From NCBI GenBank assembly GCA_942492905.1, contig OW818657.1, positions 4,216,001 to 4,280,000 of the forward strand: 64,000 bases of DNA, read 5' to 3'. Under the pieces are notes generated by a model that was given only the letters and a program-made list of their open reading frames with translations, did not search any database and was not told where the DNA came from. A program made the translations under genes and the position numbers. This DNA is from CAIZWU01 sp942492905. GTDB lineage: Bacteria > Verrucomicrobiota > Verrucomicrobiia > Verrucomicrobiales > V1-33. Of the stretch, positions 38,484 to 47,254 are shown piece after piece; positions within the stretch are counted from its first letter, which is position 1, and every line of letters begins with the position of its first letter.

Positions 38484-39110
38484 TCAGGGGAGTTGCCGGT
38501 AGATATGTTGGAGGCGGCGTAACAGGGTGATGGCCGTGAGCACGGCAATGATCCAGAGTGAGATGGAGAGAAACGGAAGGTTCCCCGGCAACATCGAAGC
38601 CAGCAACCCGAATGTGAGGATAGCCATGCGGTGCGGTTTGGCACACGGCCCGCAGAAGTTCTGTCCCAGCCCGAGCGAGGCGCCAAACGCACGGAAATAC
38701 GCCGTAGCCACTGCCAGGGTGGCGCAGCACCAGCCCAACTGGGGATGGCCACAGGCGATCCCCGCCGCCACGAGGAGGATCACATCCTCAAGACGGTCGG
38801 GGGCTTCGTTGAAGAGGTCACCTGCCTTCGATTTCAACCCGCCCTCCACCGCCACCAGACCGTCCAGCATATTGCAGAGCAGGCGAAGCTGCACGCCCGC
38901 GGCCGCCAGGAACAAACCCGGCCCTGCCGGAATCCACCCCTTTGCCACAAGTATCAGGTCTGCTGCCCCCAGGCCGGCAAAGCCGATTCCCGCGATCGAG
39001 ATGGCGTTGGGGGAAACCCGCCGGGCGACCAGCGCTCCAGAGAGCCGGCGCGCCCAGGCCGTGGTGCGGGTCTGCAGCGGACGGCGCGCGGAGTCACTGG
39101 TTGGATTCAT
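38484..39110 (-). CDS. CDP-alcohol phosphotransferase (YnbA-like)
   Basis: 208 residues from ATG 39110 (an ATG at 39125 is possible). Several membrane helices and the CDP-alcohol phosphotransferase core NMLDGLVAV...LKSKAGDLFNEAPDR. Compared with the usual D-x2-DG-x2-AR-x8-G-x3-D-x3-D, the first Asp is Asn, the Arg is Val and the third Asp is Asn. From memory E. coli YnbA also has Asn at the two Asp positions, so this may be a subfamily trait. It would join a CDP-activated lipid to an alcohol at the membrane. The cytidylyltransferase YnbB that would supply the substrate is not in the window. Confidence 0.78.
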   Translation of the reverse strand: MNPTSDSARRPLQTRTTAWARRLSGALVARRVSPNAISIAGIGFAGLGAADLILVAKGWIPAGPGLFLAAAGVQLRLLCNMLDGLVAVEGGLKSKAGDLFNEAPDRLEDVILLVAAGIACGHPQLGWCCATLAVATAYFRAFGASLGLGQNFCGPCAKPHRMAILTFGLLASMLPGNLPFLSISLWIIAVLTAITLLRRLQHIYRQLP

Positions 39111-39153
39111 GGGTGATGAAATCATTGGGGCGGGTGCAGAAACGGCCAATCAT

Positions 39154-39765
39154 TCAAGGAGCCTTGTAACCAGCAGGAATAGCAAACCGGGATTCAGCTA
39201 CCGGTTCCGCCTTGATACTGACCAGGAAGGTGGTGAACTTCAAGCCTTGTTGTTCAACTTCCGATTTCAACGCAATCCCCGGCACCTCCGGCTGTTGTTT
39301 CCCATCCGCGGCAAGTTTGGCCATCACCTTCATTTCCTCCCGCAGCTTTTCCTGACCGGGATAGTTTTTTGAGACCCACATTTTGACCACGGTCCCCTGG
39401 TTCTCGCTGAGGTAGATTTCGCAGGGATAACCATCGATGGTTTCGAGTTTCCCGGTGGCGGTGATTTTGGTGACCGGAAGCGGCTGGTCAGAGGCTTTTG
39501 CCGGTGAGGCCAGGGCCTGAAGCTCCTTCGTATTCATCTTGATCAACATCTTCTGCTCATGCACCAGGGTGGTCATGTCGCCGGTGGCGGTATCCATGAT
39601 GATAGAGGAGGTCGTATCGTTGTCCGTGCGCACTTTGTTCCCCTTGATGAACATCTTGGTGCGCGACTTGACCTCTCCCACCTGGGTATCCTGGATCAGC
39701 GTGATATCAGCCAGGACCGGGCTGGCGATGAGGGCGGAGAGAATGATGGGCAGTAGTGTTTTCAT
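39154..39765 (-). CDS. Exported DUF4412-like protein
   Basis: 203 residues from ATG 39765 (MKTLLPIILSALIASPVLAD), with a clear signal peptide cut after LAD or PVLA. The mature part reads like the DUF4412/LolA-type fold: MFIKGNKVRTDNDTTSSIIMDTATGDMTTLVHEQKMLIKM, then ETIDGYPCEIY and KMWVSKNYPGQEKL, ending in FAIPAGYK. Such proteins may bind lipid or hydrophobic ligand in the periplasm. It lies just upstream of the YnbA-like gene on the same strand, so it may belong to the lipid operon. Confidence 0.75.
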   Translation of the reverse strand: MKTLLPIILSALIASPVLADITLIQDTQVGEVKSRTKMFIKGNKVRTDNDTTSSIIMDTATGDMTTLVHEQKMLIKMNTKELQALASPAKASDQPLPVTKITATGKLETIDGYPCEIYLSENQGTVVKMWVSKNYPGQEKLREEMKVMAKLAADGKQQPEVPGIALKSEVEQQGLKFTTFLVSIKAEPVAESRFAIPAGYKAP

Positions 39766-40119
39766 AAGGTTATTGATCCTCGCACAACTCTGCAAAACAG
39801 GGTATCCGCCTTTGGGATTACCTCCAAACTCTTGTCTGAATCCTTCCGATCCGGCTTTTGCGGAGGGAATCCGGAACCTCCCAGGACCAAAGTCGGATGA
39901 AAGGCGCGGTCACGGCGGCACCTGGTGACCTGGCCTTTTTCGTCATTCCCTGGAAAACAGGAATCCTGCACGGCGTCCGTCCTCATCCGCAGTTCTGCTC
40001 CTCTGCTGATGGGCTACCCGGACGCGGGGGCAAGTCAAACGGGTGGGGGAAGCCGCTAGGGATTGCCAGCTCCGTGTTTTTTCGAGGATGGCTCCGCCCC
40101 TGAATAAAATAGCGCGGAT
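39766..40119. other. Intergenic region with dispersed-repeat copy 2
   Basis: 354 bp with no gene that I can support. It should hold the promoter of the DUF4412/lipid operon near 39770-39860. At 40016-40047 lies the second copy of the 32-bp repeat also found at 32837-32868 (two mismatches, same orientation). No strong terminator hairpin for the ELWxxDGT gene was seen. Confidence 0.6.
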
Positions 40120-43100
40120 TCAGGGAATCAGCACCGCGCGGAAAAAGGCCCGGCCTCCGGCCAAGGCCTCGTTTTGCCAAAGAAACGAGCCAGTGGCATC
40201 CGCCCGCACTTCACCGATAGGCAGCCATGCCACCGCGTCCGAGAGTCGCTCTATGCGATACCAGCGACCTGGCAGCACTTGGCTGCGGATGGCGGCCGGA
40301 GGGGCGGCGGGCAGCAGACGGTGTGGCAGACTTCCCGTGTCCACGACCACTACCTCGATCGGAAAAGTGAAGGTAACCCCTCCGGACTGGGTGGCCGTCA
40401 CTTCGAAACTATCCGATCCCGTAAAACCGGCAGGTGGTTGATAAGTGATGATGCCTTGGTTGAGCTGCACCGCCCCGCCTTCCCGGCTGGCCGGTCCGGC
40501 GGCACTCACCGTCGTGATATCGCCGTCGGGATCCGGAGCATAGGCGGGCAGACGGTCGGCGCGGATGGGAACGGCTTCATCCCGGAAGGAATGGAGACGG
40601 CAGGGCAGCCATGGAGGAAGCTGGTCGGGCACGCCTCCGGTCAGGGTGAGGCGTTGGATCTCCCCCTCCAGCCGCTGGGTTCCTATCAAAAGCACAGGGC
40701 GGTGGAAAAGCACTCCGGATGGTGTGGGAAGCGGAATTTCCTGACTGGAAATAAGCGTATTGCCAGCCCCGCCTGCTGGCTGGGAAGCGGTCCTTTGTCC
40801 CATCTGGGAATCCGTGCCGTATTCATGGAAAATCTCCCCATGAGTGCCATCAGCTGTCAGGGAAACACGCAGTTTCACGCCCATGGCGGAGAATTCCGGG
40901 GCCAATGGTTGCAGGGCAGGCGCGGCGCTGAAGATTTGCCGCAACGGGTTGGTGCCGTCCGCTCCGGTGCCGTAAGTGACAAATAGTTTTCCTCCGGTGA
41001 CGGCGGCCCAGTCGGGGTAGCTGGAGGCCACGCCGGGCTCCCGGTCCTCCACCAAATGGGTCCCGGCCGCAGTGCCATCCGTGGACCAGAGTTCCCGCCC
41101 GTGAACAGGATCGGTCGCCGCGAAAAAGATCTGCCCATCCCAAGCGGCCAGGAGTTTGACTTTGGCGGAGCCGCCCGGAAAGATATTGGTTATTGCGGCG
41201 GTCCCGGCAGGCGTGCCGTCGCTGCCCCACAGCTCCAAGCCCGTGCCGTCATCCGCCGCGAAAAAGAGGTGGCCGGGCAGGCGGTCCGTCGTCAGTCCGC
41301 TCACGTCGCCGTAATAACTATTGATGGTCAGGCCTTCTCTCAACAGCAGGGTTCCGGCAGGCGTCCCATCCGTCCGCCACAGCTCGCCCAAAGGATAGGC
41401 CGCAACGCTTTCACTGATGAAGTAAACGAAGGGTCCGGACGTGCCCACGCTGCGGCTGACTCTGCGCAGGGCGGCGGGCATGCCGTCCGTCAGCGAGAAA
41501 GTGCCGGCGGCGGTTCCGTCACTGCGTTGCAGGACGATTTCAAAGCTTTCCCGGATGGTGGTATACAGAATACCCCCGCAGACAGTGGCATCAAACCCGG
41601 GAAAATCGTATGCCGGGGTAGTGAGAGCGTAGGTTCCGGCCGCCGTGCCGTCACTGCGCCACAGGCTTTTCATCCGGCTGTCGTCCGTCAATTCAAAAAA
41701 TAGCAAATTCCCCGCAGTCACCATGGACACAGGATAGGAATTGAAGCCGTAAACTCCGGGCAATAACGTTACCCGCTCATCGGTGGCGGCACTTCCGCGG
41801 TTGCGGCGCAACTCGTAGCCGGGCTCCGGGGAGGCCAATTGCACGTAATATTCCGCTCCAAGGAATTCGGCATGCGGTCCACGGACGATGTTGCGTTCCC
41901 ATTCCGCGACAGGGGTGGCAACTCCGGGCGTGCCATCGGCTTTTTCCTGGATGATACCGTCCCGCCAAAAATAAACCCGCCCGTTCCAGACGGCCTGTCT
42001 GCCGGTGATTTTCACGGGATTGATGTCCCGCACCATGGCCGTGCCAGTCACCGTGCCGTCCGTCCGCCACAGTTCAGTGCCGGTCCCGTCGGTGCCGAAT
42101 TGAAACAAAAGGGAAGAACCCGCCATGCCCAGTTTTTCAGCTACAAAATTCTGCGAGGGTTTCGCCAGGATCTGTGAAGTGCCGGACGTAGTGCCATCCG
42201 TGCGCCAAAGACGGATCTCGGTCTGGTGCGTGCTTCCCAAAATGAGTTTACCACCCCCGGTCATCAGGCGGGGGGGATAGTCGCTCGTGGCGATGGCTGC
42301 GGATGGTCCATCAAGCACCACCGTTCCGGCAGGGGTGCCGTCGGATGAGCACAGCCTGTAAGGGAATTGTGCGGCGTATGCCGTCCACATGTAATACAGC
42401 TTGCCGTCCATTTCCTGCAAGTCGCTCACACTTCCGGTATCCTGGGATTCCGGGTCATCCAGGAATTGCAGGGGAATTGTTCCCTCCGCCGTACCATCCG
42501 AGCGCCACAGAAAACGGCCCGCCGGGATGCTCACGCTGAAAAAAAGACGGCCGCCGCTGAGACCGGCTGAGGATAGCCACGCGTTCGCGGAACCGGTGCC
42601 CTGATTGATGTCCTTGAGCAGTCCGGTTCCTTCCGTCGTGCCGTTGCTGTGCCAGAGTTCCGCTCCGGTTTCGGGAAGCGTGGGAATAAAATAAATGCCC
42701 GTGGAAGCGGGCAGGAATTGCCAGTTTGATGGTTCCGGCGTCCCGGCGGGGAATTCCTTCATTTTAGTGATGCCGTCCGCCATGCCGTCGCTGGCCCACA
42801 GGCTGAACGGCTGCCCCGGGATCCGCCTGACAAAAAACTGCCTTCCCAAGGCGAGGCCTTCCGCCGCTGTAGCCACATGCCCGGCAATGCGGGTCACCAC
42901 CGTGCCGGAGGGATTCGTGGTCCAGAGTGCGTAGGGTGGCTCGAGGGAATCCGCACGGAGAAAGAACGCCAGAGCGCTGGAGGCTCCGGCCAGTCTGGCG
43001 GAAACATCCCCGCCCAGCGGCACATAGCCGCTGCCCGCCGCCGTGCCGTCACATACAATGAGCCGCCCCTGCCTGATATTGTTGTCGGGTGCAAAAAACG

Positions 43101-43419
43101 GCAGAGATCCCGTATGGCGGAAGGGGAGTGGACTAAAATCCTTCAGTTTCAGGAAATTTGTCAAGGGCCAGGTTCCAGCGGCAGTGCCGTCGCTCCGCCA
43201 AATCTGACTTCCCTGTACCCCGTCATTGGCGGGAAAATAAAGGACAGGCCCCGTGGAGAATCCCTTTGCTGCCGGCGTGGAGGGCCACAGGCCGGAAAGA
43301 GGGTATCCACCCGTCAGCGGCAGCACATCCCTGGCAGCGTGGAACGCGCCATGAGCCCACGCCGTGAGCAAAACCTGCAACCCGCAGAAGAAGCGGAACC
43401 ACTGGCGCGGATTCATCAT
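40120..43419 (-). CDS. Giant exported ELWxxDGT-repeat protein
   Basis: 1099 residues; signal peptide ending near LLTAWAHGAFHA. About 14 copies of the ELWxxDGTxxGT unit are spread from residue 70 to about 850 (for example QIWRSDGTAAGT, RLWRTDGTTSGT, ELWRTDGTPAGT, ELWGSDGTPAGT, ELWSTDGTAAGT). These probably form beta-propeller-like blades. Near residues 990-1040 there is a cadherin-like segment (GSDSFEVTATQSGGVTF), and the C-terminus is the shared module (WYRIERLSDAVAWLPIGE ... RAFFRAVLIP). Probably a surface or secreted binding protein. Several units are near-identical at DNA level, making slippage or recombination likely. Confidence 0.88.
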   Translation of the reverse strand: MMNPRQWFRFFCGLQVLLTAWAHGAFHAARDVLPLTGGYPLSGLWPSTPAAKGFSTGPVLYFPANDGVQGSQIWRSDGTAAGTWPLTNFLKLKDFSPLPFRHTGSLPFFAPDNNIRQGRLIVCDGTAAGSGYVPLGGDVSARLAGASSALAFFLRADSLEPPYALWTTNPSGTVVTRIAGHVATAAEGLALGRQFFVRRIPGQPFSLWASDGMADGITKMKEFPAGTPEPSNWQFLPASTGIYFIPTLPETGAELWHSNGTTEGTGLLKDINQGTGSANAWLSSAGLSGGRLFFSVSIPAGRFLWRSDGTAEGTIPLQFLDDPESQDTGSVSDLQEMDGKLYYMWTAYAAQFPYRLCSSDGTPAGTVVLDGPSAAIATSDYPPRLMTGGGKLILGSTHQTEIRLWRTDGTTSGTSQILAKPSQNFVAEKLGMAGSSLLFQFGTDGTGTELWRTDGTVTGTAMVRDINPVKITGRQAVWNGRVYFWRDGIIQEKADGTPGVATPVAEWERNIVRGPHAEFLGAEYYVQLASPEPGYELRRNRGSAATDERVTLLPGVYGFNSYPVSMVTAGNLLFFELTDDSRMKSLWRSDGTAAGTYALTTPAYDFPGFDATVCGGILYTTIRESFEIVLQRSDGTAAGTFSLTDGMPAALRRVSRSVGTSGPFVYFISESVAAYPLGELWRTDGTPAGTLLLREGLTINSYYGDVSGLTTDRLPGHLFFAADDGTGLELWGSDGTPAGTAAITNIFPGGSAKVKLLAAWDGQIFFAATDPVHGRELWSTDGTAAGTHLVEDREPGVASSYPDWAAVTGGKLFVTYGTGADGTNPLRQIFSAAPALQPLAPEFSAMGVKLRVSLTADGTHGEIFHEYGTDSQMGQRTASQPAGGAGNTLISSQEIPLPTPSGVLFHRPVLLIGTQRLEGEIQRLTLTGGVPDQLPPWLPCRLHSFRDEAVPIRADRLPAYAPDPDGDITTVSAAGPASREGGAVQLNQGIITYQPPAGFTGSDSFEVTATQSGGVTFTFPIEVVVVDTGSLPHRLLPAAPPAAIRSQVLPGRWYRIERLSDAVAWLPIGEVRADATGSFLWQNEALAGGRAFFRAVLIP

Positions 43420-43603
43420 GGATTGCTATACAAAGCGCTGCCGGTTCGCGCAAATCGAATCTGACAGGTAAAGACCGGCTTGGAGTGAGGGAAACCTGTT
43501 CCAAAACCTCCGCATAATTATTCTCGAAGCCCCACAGAAATCGTTTACCTGAGCCCGGTCCGGGGTATGCTCGGCCAGTCCACTCCACCCATTCCCATCC
43601 GTT

Positions 43604-44203
43604 ATGTCCACCATTCTTGTCATCCTTCTTATCCTCGCCGCCGTCGCCGCCATTGCCGTGTTCTGGGTCATCGGTCTTTACAATGGTCTGGTCACCTTCC
43701 GGAACCGTTACAAAAACGGCTTCTCCCAGATCGACGTCCAGTTGAAGCGCCGATATGATCTGATCCCCAACCTGGTCGAAACCGCCAAGACCTACATGGC
43801 GCACGAAAAGGACACTCTGGAAGCCGTCATCAAGGCCCGCAACCAGGCCTCCAGCTCCCGCGAAGCCGTCGCCAGCGCTCCCACCAGCGCCGCCGCCCTG
43901 CAGACCCTCAACCAGGCCGAAGCCGGCCTCACTGCGGCCATGACCCGCTTTTCCATCGTGCAGGAGGCCTATCCCGACCTCAAGGCCAACCAGAACATGA
44001 TGCAGCTCACCGAGGAGCTGACCTCCACGGAAAACAAAATCGCCTTCGCCCGCCAGTCCTACAACGACGCGGTGATGCACTACAACAACCGCCGCGAGAT
44101 GTTCCCCAGCAGCTTCATTGCCGGCACCTTCAACTTCACCGAAGCCCAGCTTTTCGAAGTCTCCAACGACGCCGAACGCACTCCGGTCAAGGTCCAGTTC
44201 TAA
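43604..44203 (+). CDS. LemA-family membrane protein
   Basis: 199 residues. N-terminal membrane helix (LVILLILAAVAAIAVFWVIGLYN) followed by the LemA core: YNGLVTFRNRYKNGFSQIDVQLKRRYDLIPNLVETAK, LTSTENKIAFARQSYNDAVMHYNNRREMFPSS. LemA forms an alpha-helical bundle facing the periplasm. It is followed 220 bp later by an M48 metallopeptidase gene, a pairing known from many bacteria in which LemA assists or is served by an HtpX-like protease. Confidence 0.93.
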   Translation: MSTILVILLILAAVAAIAVFWVIGLYNGLVTFRNRYKNGFSQIDVQLKRRYDLIPNLVETAKTYMAHEKDTLEAVIKARNQASSSREAVASAPTSAAALQTLNQAEAGLTAAMTRFSIVQEAYPDLKANQNMMQLTEELTSTENKIAFARQSYNDAVMHYNNRREMFPSSFIAGTFNFTEAQLFEVSNDAERTPVKVQF

Positions 44204-44423
44204 CGTGGCATTGGGCAATGCCTCCGGATTTTCCCACGGGGAAATAACAGACCGCCCGCAACAGAAGATCACGACGCCGACGGAGCCACCCCTCCGGCTT
44301 CCGGTACCTTCCTGAGCTTCGTGCCCTTCTGTTCCTGTTCCGGACCCTATCCTTGGTCCCTCCCGTTGCCGCAGGGCCCATCGGCGCCCGGTCCGGGCAT
44401 GGTTTTATCTCCCCTCTTACCCC

Positions 44424-46358
44424 ATGGACTTTTTCCAGAACCAGGATGACGCCCGCCGCCGCACCCGGCTGCTGCTGATGTTGTTCGCGGCTTCGGTCGT
44501 CACCATCATCGTGCTGCTCTACCTCGCCGCTGGATTTGCCACCGGCTGGAAGGGCGGGCTGCTGGACTGGAAACTCCTCGGCATGATCGCGGCCGTCAGC
44601 GCCGGGACCATCGGCCTTGGCAGTGGCTTCAAGATCCTGCAGCTTTCCAGCGGCGGGTCTGTCCTCGCCCGGGAACTCGGCGGGCGCGCCGTCGATCCTG
44701 ACACCACCCACCCGGATGAACGGAGACTGCTCAACATCGTCGAGGAAATGGCCCTCGCTTCTGGCATTCCCGTGCCGGCGGTCTGGGTGATGGATGATGA
44801 GGAAGGAATCAACGCCTTCGCGGCCGGACACACCCCGGCCGATGCCGTGGTCGGCGTTACCCGCGGCTGCATGAAGGCGCTGTCGCGCGATGAATTGCAG
44901 GGCGTGATCGCCCACGAATTCAGCCACATCCTGAATGGCGACATGCGGCTGAATCTCCGGCTGATCGGCGTGGTGCATGGCCTGCTGATCATGGCCATCA
45001 TGGGACGCATCCTCTTGCGCTTTTCGGCCGAGATGGGCGGAGGCGGCAGCCGCAATAGCAAGGAAGCCGACCCCCGGCTCCTGCTCCTGCTGGGAGGCAT
45101 CCTGCTGCTCATCCTGGGTTATCTCGGGGTCTTTTTCGGGAACCTCATCAAGGCCGCCATCTCGCGGCAGCGCGAATTCCTCGCCGATGCCTCCGCCGTG
45201 CAGTTCACCCGGAATCCTGACAGCATCGGCGGCGCCTTGCTGAAGATCGGCGGTTACGCCTACGGCTCGCAATTGAAAAACCCGCGCACCGAGGAAGCCA
45301 GCCACCTCATGTTCAGCAATGCCATGGGCAACGCTTTCCTCTCCGCCCTCAGCACCCACCCGCCGCTGGAGCAGCGCATCAAGGCCATCCTGCCGCATTG
45401 GGATGGGAAGTGGCCCACCGTCACCCTGCCGGAGATCGAAGCCCGGCGCGTGCGCACCGTTCCTGTCAGCGCCCATGCGGAAGGCGCCATGGCCGGCTTC
45501 ATGGACATCCGCCGGAAAGTCACCACCGGCCAGGCCATGACCGCGCTCGACCGCATCGGCCAGCCCACCCCGGAAGAGATCAAATCCGCCATCCACATCA
45601 ATTCGCTCATCCCGCCGGAGCTGCGGGGCCTGCTCCGCGACAGCGCCGGCGCCCAGGCCGCGGTCTTCGCCATGTTGCTGTCCGTCAATCCCGCCGCCCG
45701 CGCCCGGGAGCGGGCCGCCCTCGCCACCCTGGCCGATGCCCGCACCACCGCCACCGTGGATGAAATCGCCTCTCAAATCCAAGGCTGGCATTCCTCCCAA
45801 CTCATCGCCATGATTGATCTGGCGGTACCGGCCCTGCGGCGGCTCACCCCGGCCGAGTATGGCCGCTTCTCCCATATCCTCACCGAACTGATCGCCGCCG
45901 ACGGCCAGATGGATCTTTTCGAATTCATGCTGCAGAAAATCGTGCGCCGGAATCTCGACCTGCATTTCCGCCGCACCAATCCACCCCCTATCGAGATCCG
46001 CCACCTGCCGGAAGCCGCTCCGGAAGCATCCGCCATCCTGTCCGCCTTCGCAGCCCTTTCCGGCGCCCCCGGCAGTCCCGGGCACCAGCAGGCCCTCGCC
46101 GCCGCCAATCACGCCCTGCAGGAACATGCCATCCGCTGGACCCCGGAATTGACCACCGTCTCCCTCGACCGCATCGATGCCGCGCTCGACCGCTTCGACC
46201 GCGCCGTCCCCATGGTGAAAAAACAACTGCTCTACGCCTGTGCTGCCGCAGTCTTTGCCGATGGCGACGTCTCCAACCACGAGGCCGAACTGCTCCGCGC
46301 CGTGGCCGACACCATTGGGTGCCCCGTCCCGCCCTATCACCACCCCACGCTTTCCTAG
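44424..46358 (+). CDS. M48-family (HtpX-like) membrane zinc metallopeptidase
   Basis: 644 residues. Two N-terminal membrane helices, then the protease domain with VWVMDDEEGINAFAAG and the zinc motif VIAHEFSHILNGD (HExxH), further membrane helices (LLLLLGGILLLILGYLGVFFGN) and the third-ligand region RQREFLADASAVQFTR. The C-terminal about 300 residues are soluble and helical and include ILTELIAADGQMDLFEFMLQ and a second YACAAAVFADGDVSNHEAELLRA, resembling TerB-like helical repeats. It probably degrades misfolded membrane proteins together with LemA. Confidence 0.92.
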   Translation: MDFFQNQDDARRRTRLLLMLFAASVVTIIVLLYLAAGFATGWKGGLLDWKLLGMIAAVSAGTIGLGSGFKILQLSSGGSVLARELGGRAVDPDTTHPDERRLLNIVEEMALASGIPVPAVWVMDDEEGINAFAAGHTPADAVVGVTRGCMKALSRDELQGVIAHEFSHILNGDMRLNLRLIGVVHGLLIMAIMGRILLRFSAEMGGGGSRNSKEADPRLLLLLGGILLLILGYLGVFFGNLIKAAISRQREFLADASAVQFTRNPDSIGGALLKIGGYAYGSQLKNPRTEEASHLMFSNAMGNAFLSALSTHPPLEQRIKAILPHWDGKWPTVTLPEIEARRVRTVPVSAHAEGAMAGFMDIRRKVTTGQAMTALDRIGQPTPEEIKSAIHINSLIPPELRGLLRDSAGAQAAVFAMLLSVNPAARARERAALATLADARTTATVDEIASQIQGWHSSQLIAMIDLAVPALRRLTPAEYGRFSHILTELIAADGQMDLFEFMLQKIVRRNLDLHFRRTNPPPIEIRHLPEAAPEASAILSAFAALSGAPGSPGHQQALAAANHALQEHAIRWTPELTTVSLDRIDAALDRFDRAVPMVKKQLLYACAAAVFADGDVSNHEAELLRAVADTIGCPVPPYHHPTLS

Positions 46359-46421
46359 CGCAGGGTCTGCGGGACACACCTCTCCCTCTCCGGGAGCTTG
46401 CCTGCGGGCCGCGGTCTCACA

Positions 46422-47168
46422 TCACATCACCATCCCGCCATCCACCACCAGCACCTGGCCGGTGATATACCGGGCTTCCACGCTGGCCAGGAACCGTGCG
46501 GCAGCCGCGATGTCATCCACCGTGCCCATGCTGCCCAGCGGGATTTTTGAGAGGATGCCCGTCTTGATCTCGTCACTCAGCACATCGGTCATATCCGTCG
46601 CGATGAATCCCGGCGCGATCGCATTCACCGTGACGCCCCTTCCGGCAAATTCCCGGGCGAGGCTCTTGGTCAGACCAATCAGACCCGCCTTGCTCGCCGC
46701 ATAGTTGGCCTGCCCGGCATTGCCCATCAGGCCGATGATGCTGGCTACATTGATGATGCGCGCATCCTTCTGTTTGAGGAGCGACCGCTGGAATGCCTTC
46801 AGCATGTGGAAGGCTCCCTTCAAATTTGTATCCAGCACCGCATCCCAGTCCTCCTCACTCATGCGCAAGGTCAGGCCATCGCGGGTCAGCCCGGCGTTGT
46901 TCACCAGAATGTCCACCTTGCCGAAGTCGGCCAGCACCTGCTTGCCCATTTCCGCCACCGCCGCCCCATCGGCCACATCGACAGCATAGGCCCTCGCGGC
47001 GCCGGGATGTTTCGCATTGATCGCTTCCGCTGCCTTCGCCGCATTGGATTCGGTGCGGCTCACCACCGCCACCTTGGCTCCCGCTTCGGCAAAACTCTGC
47101 GCCATGGCCAGACCGATGCCGCGTCCGGCACCGGTGATGACCGCGATTTTATCAGTAAGATCGAACAT
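46422..47168 (-). CDS. fabG: 3-oxoacyl-[acyl-carrier-protein] reductase
   Basis: 248 residues from ATG 47168 (MFDLTDKIAVITGAGRGIGLA). Short-chain dehydrogenase with the NADP-binding TGAGRGIG, NNAGLTRDGLTLRMSEEDWD, catalytic Ser in NVASIIGLMGNAGQ and the YAASK motif in ANYAASKAGLIGLTKSLARE; C-terminus ARYITGQVLVVDGGMVM. The wording of these motifs is that of FabG, which reduces 3-oxoacyl-ACP in fatty acid elongation. No other fab gene is adjacent. Divergent from the exported methyltransferase gene, 86 bp apart. Confidence 0.93.
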   Translation of the reverse strand: MFDLTDKIAVITGAGRGIGLAMAQSFAEAGAKVAVVSRTESNAAKAAEAINAKHPGAARAYAVDVADGAAVAEMGKQVLADFGKVDILVNNAGLTRDGLTLRMSEEDWDAVLDTNLKGAFHMLKAFQRSLLKQKDARIINVASIIGLMGNAGQANYAASKAGLIGLTKSLAREFAGRGVTVNAIAPGFIATDMTDVLSDEIKTGILSKIPLGSMGTVDDIAAAARFLASVEARYITGQVLVVDGGMVM

Positions 47169-47254
47169 TTTTCGTGGTTTCCCACACCCCCCGCCGCCGC
47201 GCAATCGCCAATTCCCTGTCTGGACTCCCTCCATTCCCGCGTATCCTTGGCATC

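Noticed and set aside
44187..46379. Very long antisense frame (about 730 codons) opposite the M48 peptidase gene
   Set aside because: It is a GC-rich shadow of the real gene; composition is Gly/Asp/Glu-rich without motifs, and the sense frame has the HExxH domain.
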